Assembly (NCBI GenBank): GCA_024278275.1
Contig: JAJRTN010000059.1
Location: 1-55,216 of the forward strand
Direction: 5' to 3'
Length of the DNA stretch: 55,216 nucleotides
Source: Candidatus Hydrogenedentota bacterium
GTDB lineage: Bacteria > Hydrogenedentota > Hydrogenedentia > Hydrogenedentales > JAJRTN01
The translations under genes were made by a program, and so were the position numbers. This document shows positions 8,233 through 16,895 of the stretch, in pieces. The first letter of the stretch is position 1. Every line of letters starts with the position of its first letter. The notes beneath the pieces are model-generated. The model ran no database searches. It had not been told where the DNA came from and saw only the letters and a program-made list of their open reading frames with translations.

Positions 8233-8838
8233 ATGCCACAAATCAAGCGTGCTATGATCAGTTGCCACGATAAGACAGGTATTGTTGAGTTCGCCCGCGT
8301 GCTGCGTGACTTCGACGTGGAGCTCATCGCTACCACGGGCACTCGGAAAGTCCTCCTCGAGGCGGACATCGAAGTCATGAGCATCGAGGACTTCACGGGG
8401 GTGCCCGAGATGATGAACGGCCGCGTGAAGACCTTGCTGCCGAAGGTTCACGCGGGATTGCTGGGCATACGGGACAGCAAGCTCCATGTCGAGCAGATGC
8501 AGGCCTACGACCTTCAGTGGATCGACATGGTCGTGGTGAATCAGCAGCCCTTCGGGGAACTGCTGACGAAACCCGGCATCACCCCCGAGGAAGTGTACGA
8601 ACAGATCGACATCGGCGGCACCGCCATGATGCGCTCTGCTGCGAAAAACTTCCGTTACGTCACCGTGGTGGTCAAGCCGGAGCGCTACAGCACCATCATG
8701 CACGAGTTGCGGGCTCACGAGGGCGGCGTGAGCTTTGCCACGCGAAACCGCCTGGCCCATGAAGCTTTTCGCACCACCGCCGCCTATGACCAGGCCATCG
8801 CCGATTATTTCAAGCGCCAGGAACCGCCCGAAGAGTAG
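8233..8838 (+). CDS. stand-alone IMP cyclohydrolase-like domain (PurH N-terminal half)
   Basis: Protein of 201 aa that aligns to the IMP cyclohydrolase domain of bifunctional PurH from start to end (ATTGTRK, MNGRVKTLLPKVHAG, EQIDIGGTAMMRSAAKN, and a closing TAAYDQAIADYF). The AICAR transformylase domain (about 300 further residues) is absent: the stop is followed after 43 bases by purD. Of the catalytic residues known in human ATIC, Lys66, Asp125 and Lys137 have equivalents here. However, Tyr104 of the NLYPF motif is replaced (NQQPF), and the His of KTLHP is Leu. Its position before purD supports a purine role, so it may be a divergent cyclohydrolase working with a separate transformylase, or a regulator. 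ATG 8233 follows AAGGGAT. Confidence 0.8.
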   Translation: MPQIKRAMISCHDKTGIVEFARVLRDFDVELIATTGTRKVLLEADIEVMSIEDFTGVPEMMNGRVKTLLPKVHAGLLGIRDSKLHVEQMQAYDLQWIDMVVVNQQPFGELLTKPGITPEEVYEQIDIGGTAMMRSAAKNFRYVTVVVKPERYSTIMHELRAHEGGVSFATRNRLAHEAFRTTAAYDQAIADYFKRQEPPEE

Positions 8839-8881
8839 TATGGGACGGACCAGGCCCGCTCACCGGATCCGGAGAAAAAAC

Positions 8882-10168
8882 ATGAATGTCCTTTTGATCG
8901 GAAGCGGCGGCCGCGAACACGCGCTCGCCTGGAAAATCGCCCAAAGCCCCCTCGTCGAAACTATCTACTGCGCCCCCGGCAATCCCGGCATGGCCCGCCT
9001 CGCCAAAGGGGTGTGCGTTGACGTGGGCGTCAAGGACTTCGACGCCTTGAAAACGCTTATCCGTGAGAAGAACATTGGTCTCACGGTGGTGGGGCCTGAA
9101 GACCCCCTGGCGGCGGGCGCGGCCGACGTGCTGGGCGAGGGCGGCCATCCCGTGTTCGGCCCCAGCGCCGCCGCGGCCCGGTTGGAGGCCAGCAAGACCT
9201 TCGCCAAGGACTTCATGGCTCGCCACGGCATCCCCACCGCGGCCCACGCCGCTTTCGACCGGGCGGAAGACGCTATCGCCTGCGTGAAGGAGAAAGGCGC
9301 CCCTATTGTCGTCAAGGCCGATGGCCTTGCCGCCGGCAAAGGCGTCACCGTGGCCCACGACGAGGACACCGCCATCACCGCCATCAACGAGGCCATGGTG
9401 GACAAGACCTTCGGCGACGCGGGAGCAAGCGTCGTCATCGAAGAATTCCTCGTGGGCGAGGAGGCCTCCATCCTCGCCTTTGCCGATGGCAACATGGCGA
9501 TCCCCATGGTGAGCAGTCAGGACCACAAGCCGGCTTTCGATGGCGATGCGGGACCTAACACGGGCGGCATGGGCGCCTACTCGCCCGCCCCCGTGGTGAC
9601 ACCGGAGATGATGCCGGAGATTCAGTCGCGGATCCTCGATCCCATCGTACAGGGCATGAAGCAGGACGGCACTCCCTACCGGGGCATCATCTACGCCGGT
9701 CTCATGATTACCACCGACGGTCCCAAGGTGGTCGAATACAACGTGCGCTTTGGCGATCCCGAAACCCAGGTGGTTTTGCCCCGGATGAAGAGCGATATCG
9801 TCCCCGTCTTTCTTGCCTGCTGCAAGGGCACGCTGGACCAGTGCGAGATCGCCTACCACGACGGGGCCTGTGTATCCGTGGTGATGGCGAGTGGGGGGTA
9901 TCCTGCGTCCTACCCCAAGGGTTTGCCCATCACGGGACTCGACGAAGCCGAGACGGACGCGGACGTCATGGTTTTTCATGCGGGCACCCGCCTCGAAGGA
10001 GACCGGGTGGTGACCGGCGGCGGGCGCGTCCTCAACGTGACCGCCCGCGCGGAAGATATCCCCGCCGCCATCGCCCGGGCCTACGACGCGGTGGAGAAAA
10101 TTCACTTTGACAACGCCCACTACCGTACCGATATTGGCAGGAAAGCACTGGCGCGTTTGGAAGGTTGA
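8882..10168 (+). CDS. purD: phosphoribosylamine--glycine ligase (GAR synthetase)
   Basis: Protein of 428 aa, normal length for PurD. It joins glycine to 5-phosphoribosylamine using ATP, the second step of purine synthesis. The start MNVLLIGSGGREHALAWK is the classic PurD N-terminus (Rossmann-like N domain); GGAGAAAAAAC precedes ATG 8882. The ATP-grasp region includes VVKADGLAAGKGV, EEFLVGEEAS, PNTGGMGAYSP and EYNVRFGDPETQVVLPR. It lies 43 bp downstream of the cyclohydrolase-like gene on the same strand, probably in one transcript. Confidence 0.97.
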   Translation: MNVLLIGSGGREHALAWKIAQSPLVETIYCAPGNPGMARLAKGVCVDVGVKDFDALKTLIREKNIGLTVVGPEDPLAAGAADVLGEGGHPVFGPSAAAARLEASKTFAKDFMARHGIPTAAHAAFDRAEDAIACVKEKGAPIVVKADGLAAGKGVTVAHDEDTAITAINEAMVDKTFGDAGASVVIEEFLVGEEASILAFADGNMAIPMVSSQDHKPAFDGDAGPNTGGMGAYSPAPVVTPEMMPEIQSRILDPIVQGMKQDGTPYRGIIYAGLMITTDGPKVVEYNVRFGDPETQVVLPRMKSDIVPVFLACCKGTLDQCEIAYHDGACVSVVMASGGYPASYPKGLPITGLDEAETDADVMVFHAGTRLEGDRVVTGGGRVLNVTARAEDIPAAIARAYDAVEKIHFDNAHYRTDIGRKALARLEG

Positions 10169-10176
10169 CTGTACGC

Positions 10177-10217
10177 CAGGGAGCCTTTTCCCGCCGGCAC
10201 CCCCCCGAGGCTCTCTG
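10177..10217 (+). terminator. possible terminator hairpin after purD
   Basis: Arms CAGGGAGCC (10177-10185) and GGCTCTCTG (10209-10217) pair with one G-U. The loop is about 23 nt and no U-tract follows, so intrinsic termination is only a possibility. Confidence 0.3.
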
Positions 10218-10261
10218 GTGATAGCAGTCCCATCAAACCACGGTTCTGGAGTTCATCGCGA

Positions 10262-11728
10262 ATGGCACACTTTTCACGACGAGATATGCTGAAATCAATT
10301 GCCGCCACGGGGCTTGGCGTGGCGGGTTTAGCCGGCGGCGAGACGTCATCGCCATCGCTCCAGGAGACGGTTCCGGACGTTACGCAGCGTGGTGACAGGC
10401 TCAATGTGATCTTGATTATTCTCGATACGGCGCGCCGCGATCGTTTCACCTTCCATGGGTACCCCCGGGACACAACGCCCTTTCTCGAGCGCTTCGCGCG
10501 GCGGGCGGTTCTCTACGACCGGGCCTACTCCCCCTCCAATTGGACCGTGCCCGCCCACGGCAGCCTGTTTACCGGTCTCTATCCGGCCTGGCATGGGGCG
10601 CTTTCCCACAAGAAGCTCCGTATTTCACCGGATCTTCCCACGGTCCCCGAGTTGTTGAAGCGCGTGGGTTACCAGACGATCAACATTACCGGGAATAAGA
10701 TGGTTTCCAACGGCCGGGCGGGCCGTGGTTTCGCCGAAGAACACCTGCTCCTGGAGGAGTATCCCTTTTCTCCGCTGGACAGTCGCTCCAGTATCGCCTA
10801 CCCCATGGCCGCGGCCTGGTTGACCAAGAAGCGTGACCCCGAGCGTCCTTTCTTCATGTACATTAACAGCCTCGAACCCCATGACCGCTATGATACCCTG
10901 GCCTACCCCATGTTGCGGCGTTTCCTGACGGAAGACGTGGAGGTGGACGAACTCTGCAAGGACTGGAAGCGGCGTAAGGTCTTTAACGACCGCTACCGCA
11001 ACACACGCTATGCCACGCCCTACACCGCGCGGGATCTCGATCTCACGCGTCGTTTCTACGATGCAAACATTGCCTACCTGGACTCGCTGCTGGAACGGTT
11101 CATCGATCACCTTTACCGGGAGATGGGCGCTGTCATGGATCGGACCGTGTTGATCATTACCTCCGATCACGGGGAAATGCTCGGTGAGCACGGACTGGTG
11201 ACCCATCACGGCGGGATGTACCAGGAATTGTGCCGGATTCCCTTGCTGGTAAAGTATCCCGGTGCGTCCATGGCCCCGGGACGGTGCAAGGCGCCCGTTT
11301 CCCTGATCGATTTTCCTGCCACGCTCGCCGAAATGCTGGGGTTGGATTGGGATAAACGCGATCTCCAGCAGGGTGTGTCCTGGGTGGGCACGTTGCCGTC
11401 TGAACGAATTCTTTACATGGAAGACGGACGGCCTCCCTACGGGAGCGAGTTCAAACCTAAACATATGAATTACCATTATATGCGGGCCATCCTGGAGGGT
11501 AACCACAAATACGTTTGGTACAACAGGGGGAAGCCTCAGCTTTTTGATGTTGAAAAAGATCGGCGAGAGGCCAATAACCTGGCTGCCTCCATGCCCGCAA
11601 TGGCATCCCGGTTACAGGATACGATGAAGGCTTTTTTCGAGAATGCCCCTTTCGGCCCCAACCGGAAACCAGCTTCCAACCGGACACGGGAGGATGAGGA
11701 GGCCTTGGAGGCATTGGGCTACATCTAA
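10262..11728 (+). CDS. Tat-exported sulfatase-fold hydrolase (alkaline phosphatase superfamily)
   Basis: Protein of 488 aa. The N-terminus MAHFSRRDMLKSIAATGLG is a twin-arginine signal followed by a hydrophobic stretch, so it is exported folded. The sulfatase/alkaline phosphatase fold is shown by ILDTARRDRF (metal Asp), the nucleophile loop SPSNWTVPAHGSLFTGLYP, and ITSDHGEMLGEHG...HHGG (metal Asp-His and His). The position that is Cys or Ser in FGly sulfatases is Thr here (NWTVPAH), so ordinary formylglycine chemistry is not expected. Members of this Thr branch may be phosphohydrolases, phosphotransferases or sulfatases of unknown type. The C-terminus HKYVWYNRGKPQLFDVEKD is family typical. 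Confidence 0.88.
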   Translation: MAHFSRRDMLKSIAATGLGVAGLAGGETSSPSLQETVPDVTQRGDRLNVILIILDTARRDRFTFHGYPRDTTPFLERFARRAVLYDRAYSPSNWTVPAHGSLFTGLYPAWHGALSHKKLRISPDLPTVPELLKRVGYQTINITGNKMVSNGRAGRGFAEEHLLLEEYPFSPLDSRSSIAYPMAAAWLTKKRDPERPFFMYINSLEPHDRYDTLAYPMLRRFLTEDVEVDELCKDWKRRKVFNDRYRNTRYATPYTARDLDLTRRFYDANIAYLDSLLERFIDHLYREMGAVMDRTVLIITSDHGEMLGEHGLVTHHGGMYQELCRIPLLVKYPGASMAPGRCKAPVSLIDFPATLAEMLGLDWDKRDLQQGVSWVGTLPSERILYMEDGRPPYGSEFKPKHMNYHYMRAILEGNHKYVWYNRGKPQLFDVEKDRREANNLAASMPAMASRLQDTMKAFFENAPFGPNRKPASNRTREDEEALEALGYI

Positions 11729-11813
11729 CGGCACGGCCCAGGGCGAGATTCCTGTCGGCCGGGAGTCAGACATAGTTTTTTTGATCAATGGATTGGTTTG
11801 AAAGCGTGACGAA

Positions 11814-12833
11814 ATGCAACTGACCTTAGCAAGCGATCCCATCCAGATTGCGTTGGCCAGTCCTACGCTGGCGAAGATCTACACCATGGCCGAAAAGAGC
11901 ACGGGCATCAGCCTGGTGGTGTTGCGGCGACGGGGAGATGCGTTGCTTCGCCTGAATCCCAGTGGTGTGGAGGCCCCCCTTCCGGTATTCTGCCAGATTA
12001 TCAGGGCCTCCGAAGGAGGGCGGGAGCGCTGTGCGGCCTGTCGGTCGCTGGTGGTGTTGGGCGCCTGCTACCGCGGGTTGACGGATTATTGCTGCCATGG
12101 TGGCATGAGCGTGGTGGCGGCGCCGGTTCCCGGTGATGACAATGATGCCGAAGGGCGGTTGGTTGTCAGTTCATGCGCCTTCGCCGATGCCGACACGGAA
12201 CGCGGGTGGCGTTCCCTGCGCCGTCATGCCCACGGACTTCCGGTGGATATGGAGCAACTCAGGAAGGCCTACGAACGTTTGCCCGTGCTCACCGAGGAGA
12301 AGCTTGCTTTGGCGCGCTGGCTGGTGGATGCCGCCGCAAGTGCCATTGCCGAGGCCAGGGATTACGCGGTTATGCGCATGAACGCCTCGGGCTCGTTGCC
12401 CGTGGAGAAAAGTCCCTCAAAAGACACGGCGCCCGTGCTGAAGCGTGACATAGCGGAAGCGCTGCGCCTGTCCCGCGACCTCTCCTTCAAGGGGGAACGG
12501 CCCACGGGCGCCATGCTCATTGACATGGTGGTCGCCATGGTGAGTCGGGATCCCTCCATAGCCTTTACGGTCGGCGACGTGGCCAAGGCGGCCCGTATGA
12601 CCCCCAACCATTTTTCCACGCTCTTCCGGCGCCACACCGGGATCACTTTCGTGGAGTTTCTCGCCGCCCGCCGGGTTGCCCTCGGGCAGGAATTGCTGCG
12701 TGATCCCACCCTGTCCGTCGGCGAAGTCGCACGGCGCGTCGGCTTTGGAGACGCCAGCTATTTCTCGCGCCGTTTCCGCAAGCTTGTAGGCGCGACGCCT
12801 CGCGAGTGGCGGGAAACCTCCGGCATTCTGTGA
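11814..12833 (+). CDS. AraC-family regulator with PocR sensory domain
   Basis: Protein of 339 aa. Residues about 15-180 resemble the PocR sensory domain (CQIIRASEGGRERCAACR, then YCCHGGMSVVAAPV), a small-ligand domain with a conserved Cys/His cluster. The C-terminal about 100 residues hold two helix-turn-helix motifs of AraC type: FTVGDVAKAARMTPNHFSTLFRR and SVGEVARRVGFGDASYFSRRFRK. It is likely a cytoplasmic transcription factor for a sugar or diol pathway. The sulfatase-fold gene ends 85 bp upstream and could be a target; that is inference. Confidence 0.92.
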   Translation: MQLTLASDPIQIALASPTLAKIYTMAEKSTGISLVVLRRRGDALLRLNPSGVEAPLPVFCQIIRASEGGRERCAACRSLVVLGACYRGLTDYCCHGGMSVVAAPVPGDDNDAEGRLVVSSCAFADADTERGWRSLRRHAHGLPVDMEQLRKAYERLPVLTEEKLALARWLVDAAASAIAEARDYAVMRMNASGSLPVEKSPSKDTAPVLKRDIAEALRLSRDLSFKGERPTGAMLIDMVVAMVSRDPSIAFTVGDVAKAARMTPNHFSTLFRRHTGITFVEFLAARRVALGQELLRDPTLSVGEVARRVGFGDASYFSRRFRKLVGATPREWRETSGIL

Positions 12834-12856
12834 CACCTGTCTTTCCGGTCCAACCG

Positions 12857-14332
12857 TTACCGGCCATAGACCTCCGTGCTGTGGTCCACGTGACGGCTCA
12901 TCACGTGGTTCCGCGCGAACTGGTCCGGCGTGGGGGTGGGGTAGTCGCCGTTGAAACAGGCGAGACAGAAATTCTCGGGATCGCCGCCCGCGGCTTCAAT
13001 GAGGGCGGGAATGGTGAGGTAGGCCAGGGAATCCACCTGGAGGTATTCGGCGATCTCGTCCACGCTCATGTTGTGAGCAATGAGTTTGTGGCGGTTGGGC
13101 GTGTCAATGCCGTAGAAACAGGAGTGCGTGATGGGGGGGGAAGCCACGCGGAAATGGACTTCTTTCGCGCCGCAGCGGTAAAGCATCTTGATAATCTTCA
13201 GGGCCGTGGTCCCCCGCACCACGCTGTCGTCGACCAGCACGATGCGTTTTCCCGATACCGCGCTACGTGCGGGGTTCAACTTGATCTTGACGCCAAAATC
13301 ACGGATGCCCTGGTCCGGCTCAATGAATGTGCGGCCCACGTAATGGTTGCGGATGAACCCCATGTCGAAGGGCAACCCCGATTCATGGGCGTAGCCCAAC
13401 GCCGCCGGATTGGAGGAGTCCGGCACGGCCATCACCACGTCGGCATCGACCGGATGGAGACGTGCCAGTTGGCGGCCTTGCTCCTTCCGCACCTCGTCCA
13501 CGCTGCGGCCAAAAATGACACTGTCGGGCCGCGCCACGTAGACGTACTCGAAGATACATTGTTTTGGCGTTGCCGGCAGGAAAGGTTTTGCCGAGACCAG
13601 GCCGTCGCGGCGAATGGAAACCACCTCGCCCGGTTCCACTTCCCGTTCCCATTCGGCGCCGATAATGTCGAGCGCACAGGTTTCGCTGGCCACCACGGGC
13701 ACCCCGTCATACCGCCCGAGCCACAGGGGACGAATGCCCAGGGGGTCTCGCGCGGCCACGATTTCCTCCCCATTCATGACCAACAGGGAATAGGCGCCGA
13801 TGACCCGCTGAAGGGCTTCGATCACCGCCTCCGTGAAACTTCCGCATCCCGAACGGGAAATGAGATGCAACAGCACCTCGCTGTCCGTCGAGGACTGGAA
13901 AATGGACCCCTGCTGCTCCAGTTCCTCCCGGAGGGTGTGGGCGTTCACCAGGTTCCCGTTGTGGGCCACGGCCATGGAACCGTTTTTGTAATCCACCACC
14001 AGGGGCTGCACATTCTTCAGATCGCTCGATCCGAAGGTCGAATAGCGCACATGCCCGATGCCCATGGCGCCTTGAATCCGCTCCAGCTTGTGGGGCTTGA
14101 AAATGTCCGCGACCAGGCCCAGGCCGCGCTGCACTTTGAGAATCCCTTCATCGGCGCAGACGATGCCACCCCCCTCCTGACCACGATGCTGAAGGGCATA
14201 GAGGCCGAGATAGGCCAGTGTGGCGGCTTCGGGATGGCCCAGCACGCCAAAAACACCGCACTCGTCATGTACCACATCGTCCGCGTCACGCGGCACGCGC
14301 CGGGGCTGGTAGACCGGGGGGAGCGCGTTCAT
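12857..14332 (-). CDS. purF: amidophosphoribosyltransferase
   Basis: Protein of 491 aa; it makes 5-phosphoribosylamine from PRPP and glutamine, the first committed purine step. Start chosen at ATG 14332, giving a propeptide of about 25 residues before the Ntn nucleophile Cys in HDECGVFG; a longer reading would run through non-conserved sequence, though the RBS here is weak. Further motifs are LQHRGQEGGG, AHNGNLVN, the PRPP loop VLVDDSVVRGTT, and the cysteines of a B. subtilis-type Fe-S cluster (CIFEYVY and NFCLACF). It ends 23 bp from the convergent AraC gene and follows purC on the same strand with a 29-bp gap. Confidence 0.96.
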   Translation of the reverse strand: MNALPPVYQPRRVPRDADDVVHDECGVFGVLGHPEAATLAYLGLYALQHRGQEGGGIVCADEGILKVQRGLGLVADIFKPHKLERIQGAMGIGHVRYSTFGSSDLKNVQPLVVDYKNGSMAVAHNGNLVNAHTLREELEQQGSIFQSSTDSEVLLHLISRSGCGSFTEAVIEALQRVIGAYSLLVMNGEEIVAARDPLGIRPLWLGRYDGVPVVASETCALDIIGAEWEREVEPGEVVSIRRDGLVSAKPFLPATPKQCIFEYVYVARPDSVIFGRSVDEVRKEQGRQLARLHPVDADVVMAVPDSSNPAALGYAHESGLPFDMGFIRNHYVGRTFIEPDQGIRDFGVKIKLNPARSAVSGKRIVLVDDSVVRGTTALKIIKMLYRCGAKEVHFRVASPPITHSCFYGIDTPNRHKLIAHNMSVDEIAEYLQVDSLAYLTIPALIEAAGGDPENFCLACFNGDYPTPTPDQFARNHVMSRHVDHSTEVYGR

Positions 14333-14361
14333 CCGCTGCTGGAGATTGGGCGAAAGCTGGG

Positions 14362-15255
14362 TCAAAAGTCGGTCCTCCCCGTGAGCTTGGTGAAGGCTTC
14401 CTCGTATTTCGCGCGGGTCTTGTCCACGATCTCCTGTGGCAACGCGGGCTGAGGCGAGTTCTTGTCCCAATCCGTGGTTTCCAGGTAGTCCCGCACGAAC
14501 TGTTTGTCGAAACTCGGCTGGCTTTGCCCCGGCACGTAAGCATCCGCCGGCCAGAAGCGGGATGAATCGGGGGTCAGGACTTCGTCGGCGAGAATAAGCT
14601 CGTTGTTGAGCACGCCGAACTCAAACTTCGTATCACAGAGGATGATGCCCCGCTCCGCCGCGATGTCCCGGCCACGTTCGTAGATGGCCAGGGCGGCCTT
14701 CGAAGCCTGCTCATTCCAATCGTCACCGATAATTTTCGCCGCCTCCGCCGGGCTTATATTGATGTCGTGTCCGTCGGTGGCCTTGGTGGCGGGCGTGTAG
14801 AGCGGCTTGTCGAGCTTGCTCGATTCCACCAGTCCTTCCGGCAGCTTCAGGCCGCAGACGGTGCCCTGCTCCCTGTATTCCTTCCAGCCGCTGCCCGCCA
14901 GGTAGCCGCGAATGACGAATTCCACCGGGAACATGTCGCACTTGCGCACCAACATGGACCGATCCTCAAACATTTCGGGACTATTCTGGAATGCCTCGGG
15001 GAAGTCAGCCAGGTCCGCGGAAATCAGGTGGTTGGGCACGATGTCCGCCATCTGTTCAAACCAGAACAGGGAGATTTGGGTGAGTACCTTGCCCTTGCCG
15101 GGAATCCCCACGGGATTAACCCAGTCAAAGGCCGAGATGCGATCCGTCGCCACGATGACCATCCGGTCGCCCAGGTCATACATGTCACGCACTTTGCCGC
15201 GTGCCGTGGGTTCCTTGCCTTGCAGATTGGTCTCACAAATGGCTTCCATACTCAT
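14362..15255 (-). CDS. purC: phosphoribosylaminoimidazole-succinocarboxamide synthase
   Basis: Protein of 297 aa; it condenses CAIR with aspartate using ATP. Start at 15255 (MSMEAICETN), with GGGA upstream; a second ATG two codons later is possible. SAICAR-synthetase motifs are GKVRDMYDLGDRMVIVATDRISAFD, FVIRGYLAGSGWKEY, CDTKFEFG and ADEVLTPDSSRFW. The length matches the long PurC type. It is upstream of purF on the same strand, probably co-transcribed. Confidence 0.97.
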   Translation of the reverse strand: MSMEAICETNLQGKEPTARGKVRDMYDLGDRMVIVATDRISAFDWVNPVGIPGKGKVLTQISLFWFEQMADIVPNHLISADLADFPEAFQNSPEMFEDRSMLVRKCDMFPVEFVIRGYLAGSGWKEYREQGTVCGLKLPEGLVESSKLDKPLYTPATKATDGHDINISPAEAAKIIGDDWNEQASKAALAIYERGRDIAAERGIILCDTKFEFGVLNNELILADEVLTPDSSRFWPADAYVPGQSQPSFDKQFVRDYLETTDWDKNSPQPALPQEIVDKTRAKYEEAFTKLTGRTDF

Positions 15256-15292
15256 GATGTGTTCCCGCGTTTTGTCGTTCCATGAACAGGCT

Positions 15293-16579
15293 TTACTCGG
15301 AAAAAACGCCCCCAAGCCAGGGACGGTTCAACTCGATCAACTCGTCCAGCAGGACGGCGCACCCCCGGGCATCGGGGGTCAATGGATGGGAAAGAAGCGC
15401 CTCAAAGGCCGCATCCCGGTTCCCGGTGACGGCCGCCTCCACCGTCAGCGATTCATAGGCCTTGAGCAATTGCATAAGACCACGAATGGCGGGTTCCGGA
15501 GCCGCTTGAGAAATGGCCCTGGCGCCGGATCGGTCGATGATGGCCGGTACTTCCACGGATACATCGTCGTCGAAGGTGGGGATAGCGCCATCGTTTCGAC
15601 AACAGACGATCTGGCGGCTCCCCGTATCGTTCTCCATGGCATCGATGAGCATAAACGCCGCCGTCGAGTAATGGGCGCCGCCCCGTTGTGCCAATTCCTC
15701 CGGTTTTTCCGTTGTGGCCGGATCGCCATATTGCTCGAAGAGGGACCGCTCAATCTCCAGCACTTCTTCGCCGCGCGTCTTGGGTTTTTCCCGGAGAAAG
15801 GCCAGCACGGGCCCTGTCGCGTAGAAATACTGTAGATAGTAATTGCAGAACATGCCCAGCCGGTCCATGGCCTCCACCATGCACTTGCAGGTGGCGGGAT
15901 CTTCCCACTCCTCTTCGGCGTGGGTCCGGAAAGTCGCCAATGCCTCGCGGGTAACGTCCCTGCCCCGGTGACGGAACGCCCGCACCCATGAGAGGTGGTT
16001 CAGGCCTACATAGTCGAGTTCCACGTCTTCGGGGGTGCCGCCGAAGTGCTTCACCGTGTCCATGATCATGCCGATGGGCACGTTGCACAGTCCCACGCAC
16101 CGAATGGCGCTGTGTTTGATCAGGGCCTCCGTCACGATGCCCGCGGGATTGGTGAAGTTGACGAGGCAGCCGCCGGGCGCATGTTCTTCCATGGCACGGG
16201 CCACCTTCAGGATGGCGGGAATGGTACGCAGCGCGTTGGCGAAACCACCCACGCCCGTGGTCTCCTGCCCCACGATCCCATGTTTCAGCCCCAGTTTTTC
16301 GTCGGCAATACGGGCCGCCATTTGGCCGACCCGGACCTGGGTGACCACATAGGCCGCGTCCCGCACCGCCTCATCAAGATTCACCGTGGCATGCAGGCTG
16401 AAGGGGGACCCGTGGCGGGCCAGCATACGGCGGGCAAACGCGGCATTTCGCGCCAGCCGTTCACCATCAGGATCCATCAACCACACTTCGTCCACGGGGA
16501 TGCGGTCGAGACGGGCGAAGAGGCCATCAAGTAATTCCGGCGTGTAAGAGCTACCGCCACCAATGACCGCCAACTTCAT
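15293..16579 (-). CDS. glycoside hydrolase family 4 (6-phospho-beta-glucosidase type)
   Basis: Protein of 428 aa. GH4 enzymes use NAD+ and Mn2+ to cleave glycosides by an oxidation-elimination route. The NAD site is MKLAVIGGGSSYTPEL at the N-terminus, which fixes the start at ATG 16579 although the RBS is weak. Metal ligands fit Cys in GLCNVPIGM and His in GLNHLSW, the pattern of the CelF/LicH 6-phospho-beta-glucosidases. The region QETTGVGGFANALRTIP is also typical. No PTS genes are in view, so the phosphorylated substrate is uncertain. It is followed by purC on the same strand at 37 bp. Confidence 0.93.
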   Translation of the reverse strand: MKLAVIGGGSSYTPELLDGLFARLDRIPVDEVWLMDPDGERLARNAAFARRMLARHGSPFSLHATVNLDEAVRDAAYVVTQVRVGQMAARIADEKLGLKHGIVGQETTGVGGFANALRTIPAILKVARAMEEHAPGGCLVNFTNPAGIVTEALIKHSAIRCVGLCNVPIGMIMDTVKHFGGTPEDVELDYVGLNHLSWVRAFRHRGRDVTREALATFRTHAEEEWEDPATCKCMVEAMDRLGMFCNYYLQYFYATGPVLAFLREKPKTRGEEVLEIERSLFEQYGDPATTEKPEELAQRGGAHYSTAAFMLIDAMENDTGSRQIVCCRNDGAIPTFDDDVSVEVPAIIDRSGARAISQAAPEPAIRGLMQLLKAYESLTVEAAVTGNRDAAFEALLSHPLTPDARGCAVLLDELIELNRPWLGGVFSE

Positions 16580-16895
16580 AGGGGATAAGACCCTTTCGAG
16601 GATCGAAACCGGGATGCTGTCACATCCTGTTATGCTGGGGGGCCGACGCGTGATCCAATCGAGACGGGTACACCCGCGCAAGCAGACACAGGATAGTCTT
16701 CCCGGCCTCGGAAAGTCAAAGCGGCACCGTGGTTTTCGCCCTGCCGTTCAACAACCTTTGGCAAAACGCCCGAGGATTTACGGACACCATCTTCCGCGTC
16801 GTGAACCGGGTGGAAATCCGGGCCGGTACCACGTTAAGGTACTGTCCGGCTTCGGCGCGTCGCCCGACCCTGGTTTCGGACCGGAAAACGAGCAG
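16580..16895. other. 316-bp divergent intergenic region
   Basis: It separates the leftward GH4 gene from the rightward TPR gene and must hold both promoters. I can see a TTATGCT (near 16630) that could serve as a -10, but no matching -35. No gene or long repeat is evident. Confidence 0.5.
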
